A stretch of DNA of 64,000 nucleotides, taken from NCBI GenBank assembly GCA_946403855.1, contig CAMJBH010000003.1:62001-126000 (forward strand), given 5' to 3'. The position numbers were made by a program, and so were the translations under genes. Below, piece by piece: positions 36,656 to 45,183 of this stretch. Under the pieces are notes generated by a model that made no database searches, was not told where the DNA came from, and saw only the letters and a list, made by a program, of their open reading frames with translations. Numbering within the stretch: the first letter of the stretch is position 1; each line of letters begins with the position of its first letter. This DNA comes from an uncultured Bacteroidales bacterium. GTDB taxonomy: Bacteria > Bacteroidota > Bacteroidia > Bacteroidales > UBA932.

Positions 36656-37498
36656 ATGAAAATCAATTGTCAGGTAAGACAGGCGTCCAGCAATGTGGAC
36701 GCAAAGCACTATGATACCGAAAGGCTTCGCAAAGAGTATCTTGTAGAAAACCTTATGGTGGCCGATGAGATAAACATGGTTTATTCTATGTTCGACCGCA
36801 TAATCGCCGGCGGAGCTGTTCCCGTGAATGAGGACTTGCTCCTGAGCGCCCCCGAAATCCTTCGCGCCGACTACTTCACACAGCGCCGCGAGCTGGGAAT
36901 CATCAACGTGGGCGGCACCGGCAAGGTGCAGGTGGGTGATGAAGAATTCACAATACCGTTCAAAGAGGCTCTCTATGTGGGACGGGGCGACCGCCACGTT
37001 ACCTTCAAGAGCGTGGATCCTTCCAACCCTGCGCATTTTTACTTCTGCTCTGCCACCGCACATAAGGAAACCGGCATCAAGCAGGTGAGCAAGAAGGACG
37101 CCGTGGTTATGCATCTGGGAAGCCTCGAAGAAAGCAACGAGCGCACTATCAACCGCTTGCTGGTCAAGGAAGTAGTTCCCTGCTGCCAGCTGCAGATGGG
37201 AATGACGGAGCTCTCCCCCGGAAGCACTTGGAACACCATGCCGGCGCACACGCACGACAGGCGCATGGAGGTTTACTTCTATTTTGAACTCCCTGAAGAC
37301 GCGGCTGTGTGCCACTTCTGCGGCGAGCCTCAGGAGACACGTCACATCTGGATGCACAACGAGCAGGCTGTTATCTCCCCCCAGTGGAGCATACACAGCG
37401 CCTGCGCCACCCGGAATTATACTTTCATATGGGGCATGTGCGGAGAGAACGACGACTACAACGACATGGACTGGTGTGCAACAAAAGACTTAAAATAA
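36656..37498 (+). CDS. kduI: 5-keto-4-deoxyuronate isomerase KduI
   Basis: 280 residues from the ATG at 36656. It is a cupin enzyme with the metal motif PAHTHDRRMEVYFYF and the family-specific GNRHVTF-like segment (here GRGDRHVTFKS). It isomerises the 5-keto-4-deoxyuronate released by GH105 to 2,5-diketo-3-deoxygluconate for KduD. Only 4 bp separate it from kduD, and 1 bp separates its stop from kdgK. The longer track start overlaps kduD by 44 bp and is rejected. Confidence 0.95.
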   Translation: MKINCQVRQASSNVDAKHYDTERLRKEYLVENLMVADEINMVYSMFDRIIAGGAVPVNEDLLLSAPEILRADYFTQRRELGIINVGGTGKVQVGDEEFTIPFKEALYVGRGDRHVTFKSVDPSNPAHFYFCSATAHKETGIKQVSKKDAVVMHLGSLEESNERTINRLLVKEVVPCCQLQMGMTELSPGSTWNTMPAHTHDRRMEVYFYFELPEDAAVCHFCGEPQETRHIWMHNEQAVISPQWSIHSACATRNYTFIWGMCGENDDYNDMDWCATKDLK

Positions 37499-37499
37499 T

Positions 37500-38537
37500 A
37501 TGGCAAAAGTAGTTACATTCGGCGAGGTCATGCTTCGCCTTTCAACCCCCGGGTACCTGCGCTTCAGCCAGGCCCATCAGTTCGACGCCACTTTCGGAGG
37601 CGGCGAGGCCAACGTGGCCGTATCTCTGGCAAACTATGGCGTGGACGCTCAGTTTGTTACCCGCATGCCCAAGAACGACATTGCAGACATGTGCATCAAT
37701 GAGCTTCGCGGCCTGGGCGTAGGCGTGGACGGTATTGTGTACGGCGGAGACCGCGTGGGCATTTATTATCTTGAGACAGGTGCGGTAGCCCGCGGAAGCA
37801 AGGTCGTTTACGACAGGGCTCACTCCGCCATTTCCGAGATTCAGCCCGGAATGGTAGATTGGCACAAGGTGCTGCAGGGTGCCGACTGGTTCCACTGGAC
37901 TGGCATCACTCCCGCCCTCAGCCAGGGTGCTGCAGACGCCTGCCTCGAGGCCATCAAAGTGGCCAACGAACTCGGCGTCAAAGTGAGCTGCGACCTGAAT
38001 TACCGCAAGAAGCTCTGGAAATACGGCAAGAGCGCATCTGAGGTCATGCCCGCCCTGGTGGAAGGCTGCGACCTCATACTCGGCAATGAAGAAGACGCCG
38101 AGAAGGAATTCGGCATCAAGCCCGAAGGCTTTGACGCGGAAAAGACCGGCGGAGAGATCGACCAGACCCGTTTCGAGAGCGTTTGCCGCCAGCTCATGGA
38201 GCGCTTCCCGCGCTGCAAGAAAGTGGCTGTAACCCTGCGTGGCTCCATCAATGCAAACCACAATACCTGGGGCGGCGTGCTGTACGACGGCAAGACTCTC
38301 TGGCAGAGCCGCCGCTACGACATCACCCATATCGTTGACCGCGTGGGAGGCGGCGATTCCTTCATGGGCGGACTGCTGTACGGCCTCATTACCTACGGCA
38401 CCGACCAGGAAGCCATTGAATTTGCCGCAGCGGCATCTTGCCTCAAGCACACGATAATCGGCGACTATAACCGCGTGACCGTGGCCGAAGTCGAAGGCCT
38501 TATCAACGGAGGCGGCTCCGGCCGTGTATCCCGCTAA
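37500..38537 (+). CDS. kdgK: 2-keto-3-deoxygluconate kinase KdgK
   Basis: 345 residues of the PfkB/ribokinase family. The N-terminus TFGEVMLRLSTPGYLRF with GGGEANVA, and the C-terminal DRVGGGDSFMGGLLYG with the catalytic Asp, are diagnostic. It phosphorylates KDG to KDPG, the point where the UxaCBA and KduID branches meet. The gene follows kduI closely and precedes eda, completing the pathway. The protein is slightly longer than many KdgK (about 310-340). Confidence 0.93.
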   Translation: MAKVVTFGEVMLRLSTPGYLRFSQAHQFDATFGGGEANVAVSLANYGVDAQFVTRMPKNDIADMCINELRGLGVGVDGIVYGGDRVGIYYLETGAVARGSKVVYDRAHSAISEIQPGMVDWHKVLQGADWFHWTGITPALSQGAADACLEAIKVANELGVKVSCDLNYRKKLWKYGKSASEVMPALVEGCDLILGNEEDAEKEFGIKPEGFDAEKTGGEIDQTRFESVCRQLMERFPRCKKVAVTLRGSINANHNTWGGVLYDGKTLWQSRRYDITHIVDRVGGGDSFMGGLLYGLITYGTDQEAIEFAAAASCLKHTIIGDYNRVTVAEVEGLINGGGSGRVSR

Positions 38538-38543
38538 CCAACG

Positions 38544-38590
38544 GTCATTCTGAACAAAGTGAATGTCATTCTGAACAAAGTGAAGAATCT
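38544..38590 (+). repeat. tandem CATTCTGAA-type repeat abutting eda start
   Basis: A partial copy (GTCATTCTGAACAAAGTGAA, 38544-38563) is followed by a full copy (38565-38590) ending AGAATCT directly before the ATG of eda. The full copy matches the one before uxaA in 24 of 26 bases. The kdgK-eda gap consists almost entirely of this repeat. Confidence 0.85.
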
Positions 38591-39253
38591 ATGGCAAAAT
38601 TCAGAAAAATAGATACCATCGGTATCATCCGCAGCACGGGAATAGTGCCCGTGTTCTACAACAAAGATATAGAGCTCACCAAGAAGGTAGTTAAAGCCTG
38701 CTACGACGGTGGCATCCGTGCCTTTGAGTTCACCAACCGCGGCGACGGAGCCCACAAGGTATTTGAATCGCTGATAAGCTTCGTGCGCGAGGAATGCCCC
38801 GAAATGGCACTTGGCGCCGGCACCATACTCGATGCCCCCACCGCCGCCCTGTACATGCAGATGGGAGCCGACTTCATCGTGTCTCCCTGCCTCGTAGAGG
38901 AAGTGGCTCCGCTGTGCAACCGCCGCGGAGTTCCCTACTCTCCCGGATGCGGCACTGTGAGTGAGATTGTACGGGCTCAGGAGCTGGGCTGCGATCTGGT
39001 GAAGGTGTTCCCCGCAGGGACCGTGGGCGGTCCTGCCTTCGTAAAGAACATCCTTGGTCCTCTGCCCTGGGCAATGATAATGTGCACCGGAGCCGTCGAG
39101 CCCACCGAGGAGAACCTTTCAGCCTGGGCAAAAAGCGGTGTCACGGCAGTAGGAATGGGTTCCAAGCTGTTCCCGAAAGAAGTGGTCGCATCAGGCGACT
39201 GGGCTGCCGTTTCGGAACTTTGCGCCAAATCTCTCGGCTGGTTCAAGAAATAG
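38591..39253 (+). CDS. eda: KDPG aldolase (Eda)
   Basis: 220 residues, a class I aldolase. The Schiff-base lysine is Lys138 in DLVKVFPAGTVGG, and the general acid-base Glu is Glu46 in AFEFTNRG. It splits KDPG into pyruvate and glyceraldehyde-3-phosphate, the end of the uronate route. It is the last gene of the pectin operon: a very long hairpin follows 22 bp after the stop, and the next gene has its own promoter. Confidence 0.93.
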   Translation: MAKFRKIDTIGIIRSTGIVPVFYNKDIELTKKVVKACYDGGIRAFEFTNRGDGAHKVFESLISFVREECPEMALGAGTILDAPTAALYMQMGADFIVSPCLVEEVAPLCNRRGVPYSPGCGTVSEIVRAQELGCDLVKVFPAGTVGGPAFVKNILGPLPWAMIMCTGAVEPTEENLSAWAKSGVTAVGMGSKLFPKEVVASGDWAAVSELCAKSLGWFKK

Positions 39254-39275
39254 CTCTTCCTGACAGCAGCTGCGC

Positions 39276-39384
39276 CGTCCTCCCGGTATGGGCATTGGAC
39301 TGCGGGACTCCTCCACACAAAGTGGGTCCCCTCCCTTTTCGGGAGCCAAAGGTCCCGCAGTCCAATGCCCATACCGGGAGGACG
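39276..39384. repeat. 33-bp perfect inverted repeat (43-nt spacer)
   Basis: Arms CGTCCTCCCGGTATGG... (39276-39308) and their exact reverse complement (39352-39384) flank a spacer with its own small hairpin, CTCCC-TTTTC-GGGAG (39331-39345). It lies just after eda and may end the pectin operon, although no T-run follows. The spacer text CTCC..TTCG..GCCAAAG partly resembles the reverse complement of the core of the elements in uxaA and hutI. Confidence 0.85.
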
Positions 39385-39406
39385 ATGCTATCTTAAGAGC
39401 ACCATT

Positions 39407-39438
39407 TTTGCTTTTTGCGCAGAAAAGATGTAATTTTG
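39407..39438 (+). promoter_or_regulatory. promoter of duplicated lipoprotein gene
   Basis: TTTG (39407-39410), exactly 20 nt, then TAATTTTG (39431-39438): a full match to the Bacteroidota TTTG/TAnnTTTG promoter. It lies 22 nt before the ATG at 39461. Confidence 0.7.
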
Positions 39439-39460
39439 AAAGATTATTTTGCAGATAGAA

Positions 39461-40375
39461 ATGAAAAGAGCATTAAACATTATGTTGGCCGCCGTACTTG
39501 CGGCATGTGTATTCTCCTGTCAGAAACCTGTCAACCCCGACCTTCCCACCATCGAATGGCCGTCCAATACATCTTTCGCACAACTTGAACTTGCGCCCGG
39601 AGTGGACGGAGCCATTACCATATCAGCCCCCGGCAAACTGGACATACTCACCATCACCATGGGTCTCGGAGACTACGCAATTCTGGCAAACCCCTACATC
39701 GGAGTGTCTTCCAACAAAGGCTCAGGGAAAAACAGCCCGGTGCTAGACGTCATAGACGACCCCACCGTTGCTTCCTTCCTCCAGAATCTCGGCATGAGCG
39801 CCGGGCCCGGCCTCCGCGGCAAAACCGTAGCCAACCTAAATCTGGTCGATATACTTGAAAAACTCTTCCAGGGCCAGCCGGTGCAGAACAACACCAGCTT
39901 CACCATGAAAATCGACCTCAAGGACCAGGCGGGAAACAGCAAGACCGCAACGGCCAGGTTCCACTTCACTTCCGCCCCCTCTTTCACATGGGACGGCAAC
40001 GCAGCCTTCAACACAGTTGACCTGAATGCCGCCAAAATGCCCTGCAAACTGAGAATCACAGCTCCCGGCAAGATAGAGGCGCTCACTGTCACCCTCGAGA
40101 ACGGAGCCGACAACCGGGTGGTATCCAATGTCAAGAACCGCACGGCAAACGGCGGCACCGTGATGGACCTGGTGAATGACGAAGAAGTGGCCAAGTACCT
40201 GTCGCAGTTCTTCCCCACCGGAACGGCCGTGACCGGAAAGACCGAACTGCTGATGGACTTTGGATTCATGTACGACTGGGCCCCCGACATGGGAACGTCC
40301 ACCAATGTATTCACCATCAAGGCTGTTGACCGTAACGGCAAAGATACCACCGCCCAGGTCAAATTCAAGAAATAA
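39461..40375 (+). CDS. unknown lipoprotein with internal duplication
   Basis: 304 residues from the ATG at 39461, with lipobox VFSC near Cys20. Two related halves are visible. TISAPGKLDILTITM followed by VLDVIDDPTVASFLQNLG, and RITAPGKIEALTVTL followed by VMDLVNDEEVAKYLSQFF, each begin after a short Pro-rich or Trp-containing strand. The two units of about 135 residues look like beta-sandwich repeats. I do not recognise a family. It has its own promoter just downstream of the pectin operon and convergent orientation to the YitT gene, so no link to pectin is implied. Confidence 0.7.
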   Translation: MKRALNIMLAAVLAACVFSCQKPVNPDLPTIEWPSNTSFAQLELAPGVDGAITISAPGKLDILTITMGLGDYAILANPYIGVSSNKGSGKNSPVLDVIDDPTVASFLQNLGMSAGPGLRGKTVANLNLVDILEKLFQGQPVQNNTSFTMKIDLKDQAGNSKTATARFHFTSAPSFTWDGNAAFNTVDLNAAKMPCKLRITAPGKIEALTVTLENGADNRVVSNVKNRTANGGTVMDLVNDEEVAKYLSQFFPTGTAVTGKTELLMDFGFMYDWAPDMGTSTNVFTIKAVDRNGKDTTAQVKFKK

Positions 40376-40408
40376 TCTGACCCGTTTAGCAGTTGATTTC
40401 AGAAATGA

Positions 40409-41359
40409 TTAATCCGAAAGGTCCGTCTTTGTGCGGACCTTCCGCGTTTTATGACGCTTCTGGTTGTTCCAGAGTCCGTACACCTCACTGACGTTTCCTG
40501 CCGTAATGAAGGCCTGGATATTGTTCACGCGCATCATGTTCATGAGGTTACCAAACTCTTCCTGGGTCAGCAGGACCTGGATTTCAACATGCTCGTTGCC
40601 GCTGAATCCGCCCTGCACCTTGTAGAGGCTGCACCCCCTGTTTAGGTTCTCCACAATGAACTTACGTATCTGTTCATGATTGTCGGAAATGATGCACACG
40701 CGCTTACGCTTATTGAGACTGGCGGTGAAATAGTCAATTGCAAGCCCGTTGAGCCATGTTCCCACAAGGCCGGTTACGACCATTCTGAACGGATTGATGG
40801 CAAAAGCCGTGCAGCAGATTATGGCGCCAGCGACCGTGACTGAAACACCAATATCGAAGTGGAAGTATTTGTTTACTATCTTTGCCAGTATGTCTAGCCC
40901 GCCCGTGGATGCATTGATGCTGAAAAGAATGGTTTGAGAAACACTCACCACAAGCACGAAACACACCAGGTCCAGGAGCGGCTCTCCCATCACCGAGCTC
41001 ATGCCTGGCTCTATCAGTCTCTCATAAGGCAGTATCTTTTCCCAGAGGTCGAGCATGGGACCAAGGATCATGGCGGTATAAACGGTCTTCGCTCCGAACT
41101 CCTTGCCTATAAGCAACCAGGCAAGCAAGAGGAGTATTGCGTTTATTACCATCACAACCAGCGAGACCTTAACATTGATGCCGACCATCCCGAAAAGGTT
41201 GGAAATAACAATCGACAAACCGGAGATGGAGCCAAGTACCAATTTGCTGGGTATCATGAAGTAATACACGGCGGCAGCGGCTATCATCATACCTAGTGTC
41301 ATGATGAACAGTTCCTTCCAGAATTTGAAGGTCACCAGATAACGTAGTATGTCTTTCAT
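40409..41359 (-). CDS. YitT family membrane protein with DUF2179 domain
   Basis: 316 residues from the ATG at 41359; the track's longer start crosses the divergent promoter region and part of ftcD. Five or six membrane segments (about 12-195) include the family pattern SINASTGGLDILAKIVNKYFH. The cytosolic C-terminus (about 225-305) is a DUF2179-type domain, with VCIISDNHEQIRKFIVENLNRGCSLYKVQGGFSG. Members are widespread, and their transport or regulatory role is not settled. It is divergent from the histidine-degradation operon. Confidence 0.85.
   Translation of the reverse strand: MKDILRYLVTFKFWKELFIMTLGMMIAAAAVYYFMIPSKLVLGSISGLSIVISNLFGMVGINVKVSLVVMVINAILLLLAWLLIGKEFGAKTVYTAMILGPMLDLWEKILPYERLIEPGMSSVMGEPLLDLVCFVLVVSVSQTILFSINASTGGLDILAKIVNKYFHFDIGVSVTVAGAIICCTAFAINPFRMVVTGLVGTWLNGLAIDYFTASLNKRKRVCIISDNHEQIRKFIVENLNRGCSLYKVQGGFSGNEHVEIQVLLTQEEFGNLMNMMRVNNIQAFITAGNVSEVYGLWNNQKRHKTRKVRTKTDLSD
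40418..40441. terminator. bidirectional terminator hairpin
   Basis: AAGGTCCG pairs with CGGACCTT (8 bp, 8-nt loop) between the convergent lipoprotein and YitT genes, inside the last codons of the YitT gene. GCGTTTT follows on the plus strand, so it most likely ends the lipoprotein transcript. Confidence 0.5.
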
Positions 41360-41380
41360 TATAGTGGTTAGTTTACAGTT

Positions 41381-41418
41381 CAAATATAACATAAATTGCA
41401 AAAAAATGGCTACTTTTG
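41381..41418. promoter_or_regulatory. divergent -7 boxes of YitT gene and hut operon
   Basis: Minus strand: TATATTTG at 41388-41381, 22 nt before the YitT start. Plus strand: TACTTTTG at 41411-41418, 23 nt before ftcD. -33 matches are poor for both. Confidence 0.5.
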
Positions 41419-41440
41419 GGAATAAAACTGGTAACCGCAA

Positions 41441-43147
41441 ATGAAGAGAATCATTGAATGCGTCCCGAATTTCAGCGAAGGACGCGACCGCTCGGTAATA
41501 GACCGTATCGTGGAGGCAATTGCATCCGTAGAAGGCGTGAAAGTGCTTGACGTCGATCCCGGAGAGGCCACAAACCGCACTGTCGTAACTTTTGTCGGCG
41601 AGCCCCAGCCCGTGCTGGAAGCGGCTTTCCGCGGAGCGTCCAAAGCGGCGGAGCTTATAGACATGAGACATCACCACGGAGCCCATCCCAGAAGCGGCGC
41701 CACCGACGTACTTCCTTTGATTCCGGTGGCCGGTATCACCCTGGAAGAATGCGCCGAACTTGCACGCGGCCTGGCTCAGAGGCTATGGAGCGAACTTGGT
41801 ATCCCCTGCTATTGTTATGAGGCCGCCGCCTTCAAAGAGGAGCGCCGCAATCTGGCTGTATGCCGTGCCGGAGAATACGAAGCGCTTCCGGAGAAGATGG
41901 CCGACCCTGAGCGCAAACCCGATTTCGGAGAAGAATGGAACGAAAGGGCAGCCCGCACCGGCGCCACCAACGTGGGAGCCAGGGGTTTCCTTATCGCCGT
42001 CAACTTCAACTTGAACACCACATCTACCCGCAGGGCCATGGCTGTCGCCTTCGACGTCCGCGAGAAAGGACGCAAGGCCCGCGAAGGCGGATCCCTCACC
42101 GGCAAACTTCTCAAAGACGAACAGGGCCGTCAGATTTGGATCCCCGGCACCCTCAAGGGCTGCAAGGCAATAGGCTGGTACATAGACGAATACGGCATAG
42201 CCCAGGTTTCCATGAACATAACCGACATCGACGCTACGCCGCTTCATGTAGCCTACGAAGAAGTGAGCCGCGCCGCAGCAGCACGAGGACTTCGCGTCAC
42301 CGGTGCAGAAATAGTGGGTCTGGTGCCCAGGAAGGTACTTCTCGACGCCGGCAAGTTCTACCTCGCCAAGCAGCAGCGCTCCCTCGGGATCGCTGAGGAA
42401 GAAATTGTCAAGATAGCAGTCAAGTCCATGTCGCTTGACGATCTCAAGCCCTTTGAACCGTCAGAGAAGGTCATAGAATACCTGATGGAAGATCCGGCCG
42501 AAGCGGCAGCCCGCGAAAAGCTCGTCCGCATGAGTCTGAAAGCTTTCACCAAAGAGACAGCCTCTGAATCGGCCGCGCCGGGAGGAGGGTCGGTTTCGGC
42601 AGCTATGGGCGCACTGGGAGCCGCACTTGCCACCATGGTGGCCAACCTATCATCACACAAACGCGGCTGGGACGACAGATGGAAGGAATTTTCTGACGTG
42701 GCTGAGCGCGGGCAGGCACTCATAGACGAGCTCACGGCTCTCGTGGACGAAGATACTGCGGCATTCAACCGCATCATGGACGCTCTCTCACTGCCCAAAG
42801 GCACCGAAGAAGAAAAGGCCGCAAGGGCGCAGGCGCTGGAGGATGCTACTCTCTATGCAGCCTCCGTTCCCCTGCGTACGATGGAAGCATCGCTGCGCGC
42901 ATTGCCGCTTGCCCTCGAAATGGCCCGCAAAGGCAACCCTGCTTCGGCCTCCGATGCTGGTGTAGCGGCGCTTGCCGCAGTGGCCGGCATACGCGGAGCG
43001 CGGCTGAACGTCCGCATCAATTCCGCCGGACTGTCCGACAAGAGCGCGGCGGAGCCGTTGCTCAAGAGGGCCGACGAGATTGAGCTTGAAGCCCTTGAGC
43101 TGGAGAAGTCAGTACTTGAAGAAGTAAACAAAAATATACTGCTGTAA
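41441..43147 (+). CDS. ftcD: glutamate formiminotransferase / formimino-THF cyclodeaminase
   Basis: 568 residues, a bifunctional fusion as in animals and Bacteroidota. The N-terminal transferase (about 1-330) starts IECVPNFSEGRD and has MRHHHGAHPRSGATDVLPLIP. The C-terminal cyclodeaminase (about 365-568) begins SESAAPGGGSVSAAMGALGAALATMVANL. It moves the formimino group from formiminoglutamate to tetrahydrofolate and then deaminates it, yielding glutamate and methenyl-THF. It is first in the hut operon, and its stop overlaps the hutU start (TAATG). Confidence 0.95.
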   Translation: MKRIIECVPNFSEGRDRSVIDRIVEAIASVEGVKVLDVDPGEATNRTVVTFVGEPQPVLEAAFRGASKAAELIDMRHHHGAHPRSGATDVLPLIPVAGITLEECAELARGLAQRLWSELGIPCYCYEAAAFKEERRNLAVCRAGEYEALPEKMADPERKPDFGEEWNERAARTGATNVGARGFLIAVNFNLNTTSTRRAMAVAFDVREKGRKAREGGSLTGKLLKDEQGRQIWIPGTLKGCKAIGWYIDEYGIAQVSMNITDIDATPLHVAYEEVSRAAAARGLRVTGAEIVGLVPRKVLLDAGKFYLAKQQRSLGIAEEEIVKIAVKSMSLDDLKPFEPSEKVIEYLMEDPAEAAAREKLVRMSLKAFTKETASESAAPGGGSVSAAMGALGAALATMVANLSSHKRGWDDRWKEFSDVAERGQALIDELTALVDEDTAAFNRIMDALSLPKGTEEEKAARAQALEDATLYAASVPLRTMEASLRALPLALEMARKGNPASASDAGVAALAAVAGIRGARLNVRINSAGLSDKSAAEPLLKRADEIELEALELEKSVLEEVNKNILL

Positions 43148-45183
43148 TGGCCCATAACGACACTGAACTATTCCGAAAACAGGTTTTGGAAGGCATCCCG
43201 GACGAACTCCCGGAGCTTCAGCCGTATGACAACACTGTAAACCATGCTCCAAGGCGCAAAGACATTCTCAGTGACGACGAGAAGGCGCTTGCGCTCAGGA
43301 ATGCACTGCGGTATTTCCCAAAGAAGCACCATGAGGCACTCGCACCCGAATTCGCGCGGGAGCTTCAACTCTACGGGCGCATATATATGTACCGTTTCCG
43401 TCCTTCTTACGAGATGTATGCGCGTCCCATAGACGAGTACCCGGCAAGGTGCCCTCAGGCGGCAGCGATAATGGCCATGATTCAGAACAATCTTGACCCG
43501 CGCGTCGCCCAGCATCCGCACGAACTCATCATCTATGGCGGCAACGGAGCCATATTCCAGAACTGGGCACAGTACCGCCTTACCATGCAGTACCTTGCCA
43601 CCATGAGCGAGGACCAGACTCTGGTCATGTATTCCGGACACCCTCTGGGCCTCTTCCCTTCACATAAAGACGCTCCAAGGGTCATAGTAAGCAACGGAAT
43701 GGTCATTCCTAACTATTCCAAGCCGGACCACTGGGAGAGATTCAACGCCCTGGGAGTGTCCCAATATGGACAGATGACGGCCGGCTCGTATATGTACATA
43801 GGTCCGCAGGGTATAGTGCACGGCACCACTATTACTGTGATGAATGCTGCCAGGAAGCAGCTGAGAGCCAGGGGCATAGAAGGAGACGACAGAAGCGGGA
43901 TGCTCTTCGTAACCGCAGGACTCGGAGGCATGTCCGGAGCCCAGCCAAAAGCCGGCAACATAGCAGGAGTGGTGAGCGTTACGGCAGAAATCAATCCGAA
44001 AGCTGCCGAAAAGCGCTACGAGCAAGGCTGGGTTGATGAACTGCACTACGACCTTGACGAGCTCACAAGCCGCATCAAAAAAGCGGTTGCCGATAAAGAA
44101 TGCGTTTCCCTAGCCTACGTAGGCAACGTGGTTGATCTCTGGGAAAGGCTTGCGGCAGAAGATATAAGGGTCGATCTGGGGTCGGACCAGACTTCTCTGC
44201 ACAATCCATGGGCGGGAGGATACTACCCTGCCGGATTGAGTTTTGAGGAATCGAAACGAATGATGGCGGACGACCCGGCCCGTTTCAAAGAAGCCGTGCA
44301 GGCTTCGCTCCGCAGGCAGGTTGCAGCAATCAATGTACTTGCCGCACGCGGAATGTACTTTTTCGACTATGGCAACGCCTTCCTGCTGGAGAGTTCACGC
44401 GCCGGAGCGGACGTGCTGCTGCCCGACGGCCGCTTCCGCTATCCTTCGTATGTGCAGGACATCATGGGGCCCATGTACTTCGACTACGGCTTCGGGCCTT
44501 TCCGCTGGGTCTGCATGAGCGAGAAGCCCGAAGACCTTGCAAAGACCGACGAGATTGCGATCAAAGTGCTCACGGAAATCGCTGCCGAGGCCCCTGCCCG
44601 TATAGCCGGGCAGATGCGCGACAACATACAGTGGATACGCGAAGCCGGGCGCAACAAGCTGGTGGTAGGGTCCCAGGCTCGCATCCTCTACGCCGACTGC
44701 GAAGGGCGGACCAAGATCGCCCTTGCCTTCAACGAAGCCATACGCAAAGGCGAAATATCAGCCCCTATCGTGCTGGGACGCGACCACCACGACGTTTCTG
44801 GCACCGACTCGCCGTTCCGCGAAACGTCCAACATCTATGACGGATCCCGTTTCACGGCCGACATGGCGATACAGAATGTAATTGGCGATGCCTTCCGCGG
44901 CGCCACCTGGGTATCCATCCACAACGGCGGCGGAGTTGGTTGGGGAGAAGTTATAAACGGAGGCTTCGGCATGGTCATCGACGGCAGCGAGGACTCCGCA
45001 AGGCACATTCGCGAAATGCTTTTCTGGGACGTCAACAACGGAATCGCCAGACGCAGCTGGGCCCGGAATGACGGCGCCCGCTTCGCCATCGAACGCCAAA
45101 TGGCCAGCACCCCCGGGCTGCGCGTCACCCTGCCCAACGACGCCGACAATCAACTTATACTTAACTGTTTGAAACAAAAATGA
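43147..45183 (+). CDS. hutU: urocanate hydratase HutU
   Basis: 678 residues, the longer form of urocanase found in Bacteroidota (proteobacterial forms are about 555). YGGNGAIFQNWAQYRLTMQYLATM and VTAGLGGMSGAQPKAGNIAG are the NAD-binding and family motifs; the C-terminal HNGGGVGWGEVINGGFGMV is also diagnostic. It converts urocanate to imidazolonepropionate. The gene overlaps hutH by 4 bp (ATGA). Confidence 0.96.
   Translation: MAHNDTELFRKQVLEGIPDELPELQPYDNTVNHAPRRKDILSDDEKALALRNALRYFPKKHHEALAPEFARELQLYGRIYMYRFRPSYEMYARPIDEYPARCPQAAAIMAMIQNNLDPRVAQHPHELIIYGGNGAIFQNWAQYRLTMQYLATMSEDQTLVMYSGHPLGLFPSHKDAPRVIVSNGMVIPNYSKPDHWERFNALGVSQYGQMTAGSYMYIGPQGIVHGTTITVMNAARKQLRARGIEGDDRSGMLFVTAGLGGMSGAQPKAGNIAGVVSVTAEINPKAAEKRYEQGWVDELHYDLDELTSRIKKAVADKECVSLAYVGNVVDLWERLAAEDIRVDLGSDQTSLHNPWAGGYYPAGLSFEESKRMMADDPARFKEAVQASLRRQVAAINVLAARGMYFFDYGNAFLLESSRAGADVLLPDGRFRYPSYVQDIMGPMYFDYGFGPFRWVCMSEKPEDLAKTDEIAIKVLTEIAAEAPARIAGQMRDNIQWIREAGRNKLVVGSQARILYADCEGRTKIALAFNEAIRKGEISAPIVLGRDHHDVSGTDSPFRETSNIYDGSRFTADMAIQNVIGDAFRGATWVSIHNGGGVGWGEVINGGFGMVIDGSEDSARHIREMLFWDVNNGIARRSWARNDGARFAIERQMASTPGLRVTLPNDADNQLILNCLKQK

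Noticed and set aside
38544-38590. CRISPR-like tandem repeat
   Set aside because: Only one and a half copies with no unique spacers; it is a known type of short interspersed repeat.
41359-41686. N-terminal extension of the YitT protein
   Set aside because: It crosses both divergent promoter boxes and overlaps ftcD antisense; the family N-terminus begins at 41359.
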